DNA of 64,000 bases. It comes from Nageia nagi. Taxonomy: Eukaryota > Pinophyta. The notes beneath the pieces are model-generated. The model saw nothing but the letters and a program-made list of their open reading frames with translations. It had not been told where the DNA came from and made no database searches. The position numbers were made by a program, and so were the translations under genes. Below are positions 1-11,370 of the stretch, piece after piece. The stretch covers positions 80,724,001 through 80,788,000 of the forward strand of contig JBITNC010000001.1 in the NCBI GenBank assembly GCA_050084985.1. The letters run 5' to 3'. Position 1 is the first letter of the stretch. The number at the start of each line of letters is the position of its first letter.

Positions 1-859
1 TGCAATAAGAATGAAAATTTTTACAATTTACCATCTATATAAATCAAACATAAGTAAACATGTTCCACATGTGCAAACTTATAAACCAAGATCCGTAGAA
101 GGATAAAGTTGAGGTTGTTTTCTTGTATAGAATTAGGCCTTCACCTGGATGCCCGCAAGGTGGAGCCTAGGTACTACCAGTCCTCAACCAATTCACCTTG
201 GTCAGTAATATACTCTCACAAGGAGAAGTACCAACCATTTTCCAAGGATCCGATATATCTTGGACTGGCCATTTTAATTATCTTTTTAAGGTTTTCAGTT
301 TTCCTCCTAGGTTATCAGGATAATCCCTGAATGGACGTGCGGACATGTGGTATCACTACACACATGCCTGTCCACCTAATAGAGTTATGTCCAATCCAAC
401 AGAGGTCTTAGGGGCAATTAAGATGGACTTACCACCACTTGGTTCTTCGGACTAAAAAGGCTCCAATCTGCCCTGTCCTCACCTCGTGGCTCCCCAAACA
501 AGTCATGTTGTGGAAAAGTACGTGCGGATGTGTTCATTTTAGGGGTTACTTTCAATATTTTGCATTTTTGCAAGTATAAAGCAATTGTGCAAAAATATAA
601 AGTAAAGTAAAAATACATCATCCACACGAACTTGAAACCTTAAGAGTCCAATGGGTTTTATACTAACCCCTAAAGGACATTTTACATTTTGTATACTTTG
701 CTCAAGTTTCATAAATTCATTCAAATACTTTTATGAATTTAAAAAAAAGGCTAAGTCCTACTTAGCATTAATCCATAACTTAAGCATGTATTATTCCATG
801 ACTTAAAATTAAGTAATAAACATGCATCATGCATTATTTAACTTAAAATTTGAAGTACT

Positions 860-996
860 AAGCATGCTTTATTCCTAACAAGGTTAAGAGGCATGCATTA
901 TAAATTTAGCATGCAAGATCCATGCAAGATCTAGATAAGCATGCTTTATTCCTAACAAGGTTAAGAGGCATGCATTATAAATTTAGCATGCAAGAT
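860..996. repeat. direct repeat in element A leader
   Basis: A block of about 60 bp beginning AGCATGCTTTATTCCTAAC occurs twice in a row, at about 860-920 and 938-996. It is AT-rich with many GCATGC/TGCATG words. The same compositional block is present in B (near 5490-5560) and has expanded differently in C. Confidence 0.7.
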
Positions 997-1332
997 CTAG
1001 AAAAAGATTTAAGTAAAAAATTATACAAATTCCCCCCTTTTTTACTTAAAGTTCTAAAACTTGGATGCTAAAAAAATGTCTGTTAAGTATGGTTCCTCCC
1101 GCCTTTTCACTTAATGTGTTATCTCTAAAAAACTTGTAAGCAAAATTGGTCTTTGAAGTATGCATTTTAAGTAAAAATGTCATTGGTTTACATAAAAATA
1201 GCATAGGGTTTTAGGAAATATGAAATACTTAAAAAAGGACTTAGGTAAAATCCTTTAAATGGTTAATTTAGACCTAGACATAAAAAATTAAATCCCTTTG
1301 TAGTGGGTAAAAAAAATTAAAGACTCAACAAC

Positions 1333-2105
1333 TTATGTTTGAAAAATATGGAAAGGTGGCCATGTGTAAGCCGTGTGGAGGTTGAGAGGCTGGGCAGAGG
1401 TGGCAGGGGAGACCAAAGTGAGTAGAAGGGAGGTGAAGGTGGCAGGAGGAGTCCACGGAGGGCGGTGGAGGCGGTAAGGTGCATCAGGCAGCCAGATAAC
1501 TGTTGACCATCCCAACCGATGATAGGGAGAATAGTGTGTATGTGTCGTTACCGTAAGCAAAATGTGCATTGCATGCTTCAACCACCCATTGAGACAGATC
1601 AACATTTAAGGAGAAATCAATCAACGTTGCATTCATCCATCTACTACCAATGGGTTTAAGAGTGGCACAAGTCGTAGCAAAGGCACCTAGGAGGAGGCAT
1701 CTCATCAAACCATTCGCAGACCCTTGCAACGTATCCGATTTGTGCATTCGACGTATTCGAGCTGGCGAGGGAGGAGGCTGCGAGGGAGGCATTCGAGGCA
1801 TATCCTACGATCATGGCAGTCCATGAAATTCTATCTGCATCATGCATGACCCTTACAACATTCCGTTTATGTATATCCTGTGATCATTGCAGTCCATGAA
1901 ACTCTATCTGCATCATGCATCATGTCAAACAATTCGCGTGCCTTCCTTTTGCATCCGCATTTTGCATACAGGGACGTGGACGACATGTTGGCAAGGCATG
2001 TTGGCAAACAGTTCGCATGCTTTCCCTACGCTTCCGCCATGGACGTGGACTGCAAGTCGGCGAGGCGTTTTATCAAACAGTTCGCAGACCGTTTTGTTAT
2101 TTGAC
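1333..2105 (-). pseudogene. captured PPR-like gene fragment in element A leader
   Basis: This is a GC-richer island in an AT-rich leader. Minus-strand translation in short frames gives pentatricopeptide-repeat signatures: ARELFDMMHDADR followed by RVSWTAMITGY, a second copy reading MHDADRISWTAMIVGY, CEWFDEMPP, and LLGAFATTCATLKP, which resembles the conserved L-type PPR segment. SLYAKCG also matches the family. Known PLS-class plant PPR proteins bind organellar RNA. Here the frames are broken by stops and shifts, and the MHDADR-SWTAMI motif is duplicated. It lies in the same orientation as gag. I infer that a retrotransposon captured (transduced) a host PPR gene piece; it is not a working gene. 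Confidence 0.65.
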
Positions 2106-2871
2106 CCCCCCTAAATTTTAATATATAATAAAAATAATTGTTTTTATATATAAAAATTTAGGATAACTAGATGGTTTTATTTATGTATAAATTGATAATG
2201 TAAAAAAAATCCTTATTTGATTGGTTTTAAATACCTTTTCCCCTTTTTAAGTTATGAAATAGCTAGGATGAGAGATGTAATTAAGAAAAATAATTGTAAA
2301 ATCATTTTGTATGGCTCTCATCATATAGATATTAAAGAAAATACACCCTTTTTAATAAATGGCTTACAATATGTTATTTCTATATACTAACCTCTTAAAC
2401 ATGTTTACTAGAGGATAGTAAAAAAAATTACCCATATTGTGCAAATAACAAAAAAAGTTAACACATAGTTCAAAATGTGTTAGTGTCATAAGAACAAATC
2501 AAGTTTAACTATAACATATTATTGCCATTTGGATCATATAAAGACCTCTTAATACCAAAGGAATAAAAGGTATGTAAAAGAAAAAATAATAGCAATATTG
2601 CAACTAATTAAAAAAAGGTTAGTATACAAATTGCAAATTTTGCATAATGTATTATTGCCCAATCACTTAACATAAAAGATGGTTAGTAGAACAAACAAAA
2701 TGAGCAATAATATATTATGTTATTGAGGCAATGTTTGCTAAGAGTTGAACTAACATAATCATAAAAGAATGTTAGTATCAAAATGAAATAATTCATAAGA
2801 TAACCAAAGGAGGAGGAAATTTATACCTTCTCTTGGAATTTACCTCACCAAGACCTTAAAATTGAAGGAAT

Positions 2872-2970
2872 AAGAGCTTCCACACCAAAAAGAGCTTCCA
2901 CACCAAGAAGAAGAGCTTCCACACCAAGAAGAAGAGCTTCCACACCAAGAAGAAGAGCTTCCACACCAAG
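2872..2970. repeat. 21-bp tandem repeat next to the primer-binding site (element A)
   Basis: About five copies of a 21-bp unit containing AGAGCTTCCACACCAA end immediately beside the primer-binding site. Element C carries a more degenerate version at 30228-30302, and B has a single copy near 7545-7560. Copy number therefore varies between members of the family. Confidence 0.8.
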
Positions 2971-2981
2971 CTCTGATACCA
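2970..2981 (-). promoter_or_regulatory. primer-binding site, element A
   Basis: The minus strand reads TGGTATCAGAGC, complementary to the 3' end of plant initiator tRNA-Met, and starts 2 nt inside the 5' LTR edge. This is the usual Copia minus-strand DNA primer site. Confidence 0.85.
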
Positions 2982-2983
2982 AT

Positions 2984-3441
2984 TGAAGGATTTAGATCTA
3001 CTCTAATCCTCAAGGTCCAAGACTAGGAAACTCAATCATTCAACATAACACAAATATAATGTGGTTCCTCCCTCCTTGGGAGTACATCCACAACTAGTTC
3101 TCTATTCTCAATCTATGCACCTCTTACAACAATTCTCTTCCTCTCCTACACAACTTAGTAGAGTAATCTTACTCCAAAAACTTAGTTATGTTACAAGAGG
3201 AGAGGCCCTCTATTTATAGCTTGAGAGCACCTCCCTAACCTCCCTTTAACCCAAGGGTAAGGTTAGGGTTACAATAAATGTATCACCTAACTTTAACCTA
3301 CCAACTAACCACATGGTAAAGTCAAAGTCTACATAATAAAGAATTCAATTAATCCCTTAAGGTATCTACATATCCTTTAAGTGATTAATTGAATTTACAA
3401 GGAGTTTAGATATTCACAATATTTCATTACAAATTCTAACA
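2984..3441 (-). repeat. 5' LTR of Copia element A (458 bp)
   Basis: Bounded by TG...CA (TGAAGGATTT to AAATTCTAACA on the plus strand) and clearly homologous to the LTRs of B (7574-8064) and C. A TATA box, CTATAAATAG on the minus strand, lies at 3210-3219. The LTR is about 30 bp shorter than the LTRs of B and C. Its 3' partner is outside the window. Confidence 0.88.
3210..3219 (-). promoter_or_regulatory. LTR TATA box, element A
   Basis: CTATAAATAG on the minus strand, at the same relative place in all four LTR copies of this family (7833-7842, 23472-23481, 30574-30583). It is the expected Pol II start signal for the retrotransposon transcript. Confidence 0.7.
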
Positions 3442-4576
3442 TAAAAGACATTATCAAGAACCTTTCCATGAATCTTTACACTCCCTATTCCTTGAACATC
3501 AAGGACTGAATTATCACCTATCACAACTGCATCCTTCTTGTACTTATGAAAGTTTTCAAACTTATCCTTTTCATAACACATGTGATTAGTGCATCCTAAA
3601 TCAACAATCCAATTATTTGAAATAGTTTGAGTCACTGAGTAGTAGACAACAGTAGCAGCATGCTTGTTCTTCTTTTTATTATTGAAATTTTTCATATTTG
3701 CATTTCCCTTGCCTTTTTTAGCAAATTTCTTTTTACGACAATCATACTCTTTGTGACCAGAGATGCCACAAAAGTTACAATTTCCATAAAACTTTTCCTT
3801 ACGTGTTGGATTGCTTGATCCAGCTTTGTCATCCTTTGCATGAAGTTGCCATTATTGTTGCCCTTTTTCTCATACTTCCTGAAGGTAGATGAGGATTTGT
3901 TATCTTTGAATTTATAATGTTTGAACTTCTTCTTGAAAGGAGTTTTGGTTGCTCCTAGAGCAATGTTATTATCCTTTGGAGAAAAGTTCAACATTTTCTT
4001 ATTCAAAGTTTCCTCATGCTTCAGAAGGAGTCTAGAAAGGTTATCAAGAGAGATGACATCTTCTTCATCATTGAGTCTAGTTTCCATAACCATGACAAAG
4101 TTACTGAATTTTGTAGTAAGGCTTTGAAGAATGATGAAGACCATGAACTCATCATTGATCCAGTTGCACCCACGGCCAACCAGTTGTGTCCTGAGGTCAA
4201 TGATTTTGGTCAAGTAAATAGAAGCACTTTCATCTTCACCTTGACGATATTGCAACAACTTTTGTAAAATGGTGAACCTCCTTGAAAATTTTGACCCAAG
4301 GTAAATTTTCTTCAGCCTATCCCAAGCTTCCTTTGCTGATGTTGAAGAAGAGATCATGAGAAGTACATCATCTGAAACTGCACAATAAATCATTGAAGTT
4401 GCTAACTCATTCTTTAAGTTGTATATTTCAAGAGCCTTCTCATCTGTAGGAGCGACCAAGTCTTCATTAACTGCCTGCCATAGCTTCCTTGCTTGTAACT
4501 CAACTTTCATATGAGGTTCCCATATGCCGAAGTTGGAACCATCGAGTATATGCTTGGGTATGAAGGTTTCAACCAT
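3442..4576 (-). pseudogene. Copia gag-protease, truncated (element B)
   Basis: Starts at MVETFIPKHILDGSNFGIW and is closely similar to element C's gag. The N-terminal capsid region (DUF4219/UBN2 type) is open to about 3840, where a frame change moves the nucleocapsid zinc knuckle and protease into another frame. The protease motif reads VDLGCTNHMC where the family has D-S-G, so the catalytic triad is altered. The protein is cut after LDNVFYV by the LTR of element A. It cannot make a functional Gag-Pol. Confidence 0.85.
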
Positions 4577-6277
4577 TGCTACACAAAAGTAAATAAGCAA
4601 GAAGAATGAATAAATTTCTACAATTTACCATATATAAAAATCAAACATTGATAAGTAAACATGTCCCACATGTGCAAACTTATAATCCAAGATCCGTAGA
4701 AGGATAAAGTTGAGGTTGTTTTCTTGTATAGAATTAGGCCTTCACCTGGATGCCCACAGAGTGGAGCCCAAGTACTACCAATCCTCAACTAGTTCACCTT
4801 GGTCAGTAATATACTCTCTCAAGGAGAAGTACCAACTATTTTCCAAGGATCCGACGTATCTTGGACCGGCCATTTTAATTATCTTGTTTAAGGGTTTCAA
4901 TTTTTCCTCCTAGGTTATCAGGATAATCCCTAAATGGATGTGCGGACATGTGGTATCACTACATACATGCCTATCCACCTAATAGAGTTATGTCCAATCC
5001 AACAGCGATCTTAGGGGCAATTAAGACAGATTTACCACCACTTGGTTCTTCGGACTAAAAAGGCTCCAATCTGCCCTGTCCTCACCTCGTGGCTCCCCAA
5101 ACAAGTCATGTTGTGGAAAAGTACGTGCGGATGTGTTCATTTTAGGGGTTACTTTCAATATTTTGCATTTTTGCAAGTATAAAGCAATTATGCAAAAATA
5201 TAAAGTAAAGTATTAAAATACATCATCCACAAGAACTTGAAACCTTAAGAGTCCAATGGGTTTTGTTCTAACCCCTAAAGGACATTTTTACATTTTGCAT
5301 ACTTTGCTCAAGTTCATAAATTCATTCAACACTTTAATGAATTTAAAAAGGCTAAGTCCTACTTAGCATTAATCCATAACTTAAAAAATTAAGTAATAAA
5401 CATACTTTATTCCATAACTTAAAAATTAAGTAATAAACATGCATCATTTATCTTATTAAAAATGCATTATTTAACTTAAAAATTTTAAGTACTAAGCATG
5501 CTTTATTCCTACACAAGATTAAAAGGCATGCATTACAAATTTAGCATGCAAGATCTAGATAAAGTTTTAAGTAAAAAACTATACAAATTCCCCCTTTTTT
5601 ACTTAAAGTTTTATCCCTAAAACTTGTATGCTAAAAAAAATATCTTTTAAGTATGCATTTATATTTTAAGTAAAAAATTTCCCTTGTTTACTTAAAAAAT
5701 AACATACTTAGATTACCTTAGCAAAAATTTTTACTAAAAAAGTTTTGCCTAAGTAAATTACCATACTTAGAGAAAAAAATTATACTCCAAAATATCCTCC
5801 ATGTACCACATTTTTCTAAAAAAAATTGGAATTGCATTGAAGAGTAATGATGTATCTACTTACTTTAAAGTATTATAGTCAATGCTTAAAGTTGGAGTAT
5901 AAGTACTTCTAAGTGTATTTAATAGGAACAAATGACTTGTAAGCAAAAAATATTAAATGCCTACCAAAAAGTATACGTTTGCTTCTAGAGAGCTTGCAAG
6001 TATTAATGAAAAAGAAAATGAGACCTATGCATAGTTAATGCAACTTTTACCAAAGCATTCCAAAAAAGTAAAAAAAAATGAATGTTTGTAATTAAAAAAA
6101 TGACCCCCCCTTTTTCTTCTACCAAGAAGAGCATATGTTGCTTTTGGAAGTGCATTTAAAGAAGGTGAAAAGTAGTCAACAAAAATTAAATGCACAAAGG
6201 AAAAAAAAGAAAAACTAACGACAGCTCTAATTCAACCAGATCAATTCACCTTTCCAGCGTGCGACTGGGGAAAGCGA

Positions 6278-6646
6278 ATGGCAGCAAAAAAAAACTTATG
6301 GCCCGAGGAGGAGGAGACATTTAGGGGCTGTAGAGGCTGTGCTCAATTCACTCTCTGTTTGGATGATTTTTGCTTCAGACTTGTGCTGGATAGTTTCTCA
6401 GGAAGCAAACATAATTTCTTCTACTACAATGACAGGCTAGGCATATGCGAGCAGCGTGTGAGAGGGAGAGGAGGGCAGCGTGAGGTCGAAGCACGCTATG
6501 TACATTTTTCAGAAGTTCATCGGGTGGGAATATTTAGACTTCTCCGTTCCTTACAAATGAAACTAAGATTTGTTAGATTTCACACAATGGCCGTGAGTTT
6601 TCCACAGTGGTTGGGATTGCTGGTGCTCTTAGCTATCGGGGTCTGA
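6278..6646 (+). other. 122-codon open frame of unknown origin in element B leader
   Basis: ATG-started frame on the plus strand, antisense to the element, inside a GC-richer block. It ends in a hydrophobic segment (FPQWLGLLVLLAIGV) and has an Arg/Gly-rich centre (RVRGRGGQREVEAR). I do not recognise it. It may be chance openness of a captured host sequence, perhaps promoter or 5' UTR DNA, rather than a gene. A and C have no counterpart that I can see. Confidence 0.25.
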
Positions 6647-6763
6647 ACGCAGGAAGTCGATAAATAATACATTGATAATAGTTTTGGGGTGCATTCGGTG
6701 TAGATAAAGGGAGTGTGCCACTGGGAAGATCTCATATGAGACTTATTTAGAGAAAATGGTGGA

Positions 6764-6872
6764 GTTAGGTCGAGGGCGTTGGAAGGGGGCGCTTACTCGC
6801 AGTAAACAGTAGCAATGAAGCGCGACAAGAGATCGAAACGGCCCGGGTTCGATTTCTCCTGGATCTCCATAT
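6764..6872 (+). repeat. possible tRNA-derived (SINE-like) segment
   Basis: The stretch contains GGGTTCGATTTC, close to the Pol III B-box consensus, and ends in GGATCTCCA, like a tRNA 3' end. About 100 bases upstream GGAGTTAGGTCGAG could be a decayed acceptor and A-box region. Base pairing of the acceptor arm is only partial. Chance similarity is possible. Confidence 0.25.
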
Positions 6873-6894
6873 GCTTCGTAGTGATGCTGGTAAT

Positions 6895-7050
6895 AGTATT
6901 CATGAGCATTCTGTTGCTCCGCCTATGCGGTCATTCGACCATTGCAGTCCATAAGACTGCATTTCAATGAGGCATTCTTCTCAAATAATTCGTAGACCCT
7001 TTCAACGTATCCGTCTTGTGCATATCATTCGACCAATTAGTACTTTCTCT
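6895..7050 (-). pseudogene. captured PPR-like fragment in element B leader
   Basis: Minus-strand translation in one frame gives GYVERVYELFEKN, and in an adjacent frame LWTAMV. This is the ARxLFDxMP...SWTAMI signature of plant PPR repeats and is related to the fragment in element A: both share a stretch corresponding to CGGATACGTTG...AGGGTCT. It is shorter and more decayed than in A, and has the same position and orientation relative to gag. Confidence 0.5.
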
Positions 7051-7560
7051 TTTTTTTGATGGATTTTTTTAAATTGTAAATAAATAATTTTATTTTCGAA
7101 TACAAAATCAATGTTTGTAAAAAGCATATGATTATAACAAGGCTCCTTAAAAAAAATGACAAGAAATTTACTTCCCTTCCTCCTCTTTTTTTTATCAAGC
7201 AAAAAAAATGATCTTATATCTTATAAAACTTTATAAGATTCAAAAAAAATCTCTTCATAAAAGATATATATATATATTAAAAAAAAATGCAATTGTTGAA
7301 TGTTATCCTCTTAAAAAAAAGCTCACATAAGAGGTTTAAAAAAAAATTGCATTATATGGCTATTATGACCATAAATAAAGGGTTAACATATTTTAAAAAA
7401 AAATGTTAGTATTCTAATGAATATAATCCCCTCTTTAAAAAAAATGAGATTATACCTTCTCAAATTTTACCTCACAAGGTTGTAGGTGAAAGAAGAATAT
7501 TCCCAAGTTGAAGAAGGATGAAGAACCTCCAAGATGTAGAAGAAGAGCTTCCACACCAAA

Positions 7561-7571
7561 CTCTGATACCA
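7561..7571 (-). promoter_or_regulatory. primer-binding site, element B
   Basis: The minus strand reads TGGTATCAGAG, matching the initiator tRNA-Met 3' end, 2 nt inside the LTR edge. Confidence 0.82.
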
Positions 7572-7573
7572 AT

Positions 7574-8064
7574 TGAAGGAATTAGATCTACACTAATCCT
7601 CAAGGTCCAAGACTACAGGAAACTCAATCATTCAACATCTACAAGCTAATAACACCATTCACACAAGATAACACCAATATAATGTGGTTCCTCCCTCCTT
7701 GGGAGTACATCCACAACTAGATCTCAATTCTCAATCTATGCACCCTCTTACAATAATTCCTTTCTCTCCTACACAAACTAGTAGAGTAATCTTACTCCAA
7801 AAACTTAGTTGTTTTACAAGAGGAGAGGCCCTCTATTTATAGCATGAAAGCACCTCCCTAACCTCCCTTTAACCCAAGGGTAAGGTTAGGGCTACAATAA
7901 ATACATTACCTAACTTTAACCTACCAACTAACCACTTGGTAAGGTCAAAGTTTACATAATAAAGAATTCAATTAATCCCTTAAGGTATCTAAATATCCTT
8001 TAAGTGATTAATTGAATTTACAAGGAGTTTAGATATTCACAATATTTCATTACAAATTCTAACA
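7574..8064 (-). repeat. 5' LTR of Copia element B (491 bp)
   Basis: TG...CA-bounded LTR, homologous over its whole length to the LTRs of A and C. TATA box at 7833-7842. Followed on the right by GTAAT, the presumed target duplication whose partner is outside the window. Confidence 0.88.
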
Positions 8065-8089
8065 GTAATGCCAATTACATTCATTAAGA

Positions 8090-8330
8090 TAAGAAATATA
8101 CAATGGATTACTTAAGGAGACTAATATTGCATTTATAATAAATATTTGCCTTGGTATTTTAATTATAATAATTATTTAGCATCGTTAAGTGGCTCACACA
8201 TTTAATAAATAAAAATAATAAATATTGACTTATAAAGTCTACCGTCCCATGTTGGAGAGCCTGCAAGTGGGTAAAAATATATAAAAATCCCTTAAATAAT
8301 GCCTAATTTACTAGCAAGATGGAGGACATG
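8090..8330 (+). repeat. divergent fragment of a Gypsy-type LTR end
   Basis: GACTAATATTGCATTTAT followed by CCTTGGTATTTTAATTA matches, with many changes, the right-hand part of the Gypsy LTRs at 35195-35260 and 40580-40630. It is an old remnant into which element B inserted nearby. Only about 60-100 bp align convincingly by eye. Confidence 0.5.
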
Positions 8331-8519
8331 TGCAAAGCACACATGAAATATTCTAATGGGGTCAAATCCTTAGGGCTACATCATGCAAAGGATAATGGTA
8401 TCTTGGATCTGCGAAGTCAAGAACTAGATGATGTGAATCCAAGTGCAAGGAAGGTCTAGAAGCCCCACCATAAAGCCCAAAAGAGTGTTTGTAATGATTT
8501 CCACAATTTCCCTTAGTTT

Positions 8520-9332
8520 TTTAATGTCCTAGCATCTTTTTAGATTAAGGATGATGAGGTTGGAATGTATATTTAGAAGCTGGAGGCTTATGTGATAGTC
8601 TGTAAGGTTAGTAGCAATCGCCCATTATTGAAACATTTAAAGTATTATGCAAAATGATGCTGGAAGGATATGGGGAAGTTTCACATCACACTTTTAACCT
8701 GAAATTTCTTTGTGGTAGTATTTCAAAATATGGCAGATAGAGACACAATGCTAGCCCATAAGGATACCTAGTTCTTTGAATTGAGAGGGGTTTATGTTCA
8801 ATAATGGAAAAAATATTTTAACCCCCTCATCAAAAATATAGCCAACTTCCCTTTTTTAGTAAACCTATATGCATTACCTATGGAATTTTGGAATTGCAAG
8901 GCTATTATAAAGATTGCTAATCCAATTGGAAGATTCCAAGTTGTAGATATGATTACAACAAAAAATATTGAGGAGAAGATAGATATGCAAAATGTAAGGT
9001 TTATTGTCTGGATGAATACTTCAATTCCTTGGTTGAAATCAATTACCCTCTCCTTAATCTAGAAAACATGGACTCAAAATATCGAGTATTAGTATTTTAT
9101 GCTCAAATGTTATGGTTGCTATAAAAATGGGCATCAGATTAAAAATTGCACAACTCATCATTCAAGCACTTCTCCAACAAAGGCTCAGATCCCACTTTTC
9201 ATCTCTAAGAAGAAAGATAAACATCAACAACCTTTGGTCAATGAGGATGATACTTATAAGACTAAAAAATCATCTTATGAATGGATTGAATACTATAAAT
9301 TCTATGGTAAGAAATCAATTCCTTTAAATTGA
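8520..9332 (+). pseudogene. LINE ORF1 remnant (DUF4283 plus zinc knuckle)
   Basis: Broken frames on the plus strand match the ORF1 protein of plant L1-type LINEs. The DUF4283 RNA-binding region reads ALPMEFWNCKAIIKIANPIG then RFQVVDMITTKN, and is followed by CYGCYKNGHQIKNC, a perfect C-x2-C-x4-H-x4-C knuckle at about 9114-9155, and a Lys-rich tail (KAQIPLFISKKKDKHQQ). Several stops and at least one frameshift separate the pieces, so it is dead. No ORF2 follows it. Confidence 0.75.
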
Positions 9333-10361
9333 AACATGGATCTAAAAACGATATTATTATACTAATGTGGTATGCTATGAAAAATCCAATAAAAATTGAC
9401 ACATGCTCTTTATAGCACTCTATTGAAATAACCATGAAGCCACATTTCACTCTAAAAGGATAAGAATAAACATCAACTTTGGTATACTAGATGAACTTAA
9501 AGTCTAAAATGATTGATCTTATGTAAAGAGAGATTTCGATTACCATGAGCATAAAATGACTATGATTTAAAGATGCATTTGAAGATAATGCAAGAGGTGG
9601 TCTAATTTGAATCAATCAGACCACATAGGAACTAAAAAAAGCATAATGTAGAGCTTTAGATACAATTTGGATGTGTGATGGTTGGCTATTCTACTTAAGG
9701 CAGCATTAATTAAGTATTTCATCAGATTAAAAGTTTAGTCTTGTGTCTTACGAGTAAGTTTCTAATTTATTGTGAATAGATGATTCACATGTACGGTATT
9801 GAAAATCTGTGTATAAACATGTTTTGGGAGTCCTATATAAAGAATCCCTTTATTCAATTTATCCTTATAAAAAAATACTTAATTTACTAAAATATTCCCA
9901 AATTATCCTAAAACTATAAAAATACTCCTAAATAGCTAAGAGAGCACCATGAGGGTGCACATCCCATTCATAGTTTCAAAGTGAGTGAGATGCCCCAATT
10001 TGGAAATATTACAGTCAATGTGATGAAATTGATTTATGGTTAAAATTTTGAGGCACATGTTATAAGTTAATGGTCTTATCCATACCCACAATGTTGTCCT
10101 CCAATCATAAAATACTTGTAAATTTTTCTCAATCAATTTAATTTAATAATTATTTAATTTAATTATCCTTGTGTGATAAGTTAATAGTATTGTTTATACC
10201 CACGATGTTGCTCTAACATTAATTTAATATTAATCAATTTAATTTCATAAGAAGATAAAATAATTAATTAATGTAATATATTAGAATGAATTAAATAATA
10301 AAATAATTAATTAATATTTTAATTATTTCAAAATAATAAAACTAAAGAGCAATAGAAGAAT
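9333..10361. other. AT-rich spacer, probably LINE-derived
   Basis: No supportable gene. It contains an imperfect direct repeat built on ATAAGTTAAT...TACCCAC(A/G)ATGTTG (about 10050-10095 and 10177-10215) and runs of AATTAATTA. Bases 9400-9480 echo ATAAACATCAAC wording from the LINE tail upstream, so this may be a decayed continuation of it. Confidence 0.4.
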
Positions 10362-10511
10362 AATATCATCATATATAGTATAAGCGAGGATATATGTAAC
10401 AAAGCTAATGTGGAGCTAAGTTATAGTAGAAACAAACTAGGGTAGAATGAGAAAAAACTAAGGCATAACTGTGCACATGAACTAAGGTACAACCACAAAA
10501 AAAATGCATCC

Positions 10512-11370
10512 ACCCCTTACCAAAATGTACCTGACAAGGAGCCTCGACAATGGCCTACATATGATTATCCACCACTTCTTACGCCAAATGGAGCACAAAA
10601 TAGGGCAAATGTTAAGGAAGCACTTGAGTGGATTAACATTTTCATACAAGATAGGGAGAAGCTCAAAGAGGAAATAGAAGTGAACATTCAAGCAAGGATA
10701 GTTGAGAATGAAATTCAAATCATAGTACTAAAGAAAATTATTAACCGAGAAATCAATCATTTGAAGAATTTCATTATCGAAAGGTTCGTAAGAATCAAGT
10801 AAACGTTGGATGTAATTTGAAGATGGATGTTCAAAAATTGGAATACTATAGCGCGAGTGGAATTAATGGTTTTTCTGAGAGAATTTATACTTTTCAAATT
10901 TTTCATTGAAGAAGATATCAAGAAAGTGTTGGAAATGATCCCTTGGTTTTTGGGTAGAAAAGGCTTAATTTTGAAACACTAGCATAAAGATTTTAACCCT
11001 AAGATAGAGAATTTAAACATAATTCCAACATGGATCAATCTTCCAAATTTGCCAACGGCATATTGGGATACAAGTTTGATTGCATCAATTGCTAAAGGAC
11101 TAAGGGAATTGATTTCAATAGAGAAAGGAACAAGAGAGCAAACCAAAATGACTGATGTGTGATTTTGCATCTATATTGTTATCTCAAAGGAGCTCATAAA
11201 GTGGATTTTTTAATGAAGAAGATGGAGGCACATGGGAATAAGAGGTGGTATATTTGAATCTCCCTTTTTAGTGCACTTATTGTAAATAATTCAACCACTA
11301 TGCAAAGGATTACCCAGAAAGAAAGAAAGCAATATTGGAAGAAGCTAAGATAAATAAAGAAAAATAAATA
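10512..11370 (+). pseudogene. LINE ORF1 remnant
   Basis: One plus-strand frame, broken by a few stops, carries DUF4283 landmarks: MIPWFLGRKGLILKH, then NPKIENLNIIPTWINLPNLP and TAYWDTSLIASIAKGL. A mutated zinc knuckle follows (CTYCK, stop, FNHYAKDYPERK; the last Cys is Tyr). It is preceded by a Lys/Glu-rich segment likely to be helical (EKLKEEIEVNIQARIVENE). ORF1 is the nucleic-acid-binding chaperone of L1 elements. This copy is dead, and differs from the remnant at 8520-9332. Confidence 0.72.

Larger units (their letters stand above)
1..3441 (-). mobile_element. Copia element A, 5' half (5' LTR and leader); gag lies off the left edge
   Basis: Ty1/Copia retrotransposon read on the minus strand: 5' LTR (2984-3441), tRNA-Met-type primer-binding site (2970-2981), then a leader of about 2.97 kb. 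The first bases of the window match the stretch just upstream of the gag start in element C (27224 onward), so gag begins just outside the window. The right edge of the LTR abuts element B's gag coding sequence at 3442, which shows that A inserted into B. The next five bases are TAAAA; the matching target duplication would lie outside the window. Bases 100-700 are a close copy of 4690-5300 (B) and 27320-27920 (C). Confidence 0.85.
4577..7560 (-). other. long leader of element B (between primer-binding site and gag)
   Basis: About 3 kb of mostly AT-rich sequence without a gag-pol frame. The 4600-5300 part matches A and C. A pyrimidine-rich tract ending in TAG immediately precedes the gag start, as in C. 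The part from 6230 to 7060 is GC-richer and holds the foreign-looking segments listed separately. Confidence 0.7.
3442..8064 (-). mobile_element. Copia element B, 5' part, interrupted by element A
   Basis: Same family and orientation as A and C: 5' LTR 7574-8064, primer-binding site 7561-7571, leader of about 3 kb, then gag from 4576 down to 3442, where element A's LTR begins. The remainder of B (protease end, integrase, 3' LTR) should lie to the left of A, outside the window. It is flanked on the right by GTAAT. Confidence 0.85.

Noticed and set aside
1880-2121. Three overlapping plus-strand frames of 68-75 codons
   Set aside because: The PPR signature is on the opposite strand. These are shadow frames of the GC-rich captured fragment.
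3290-3300. Telomere-like TAAGGTTAGGGTTAC in the LTRs (also 7885, 23520, 30622)
   Set aside because: A single short match conserved as part of the LTR sequence, not an interstitial telomere array.
8065-8069. GTAAT after element B's LTR as a proven target duplication
   Set aside because: The partner site would be beyond the left edge of the window, so it cannot be confirmed.
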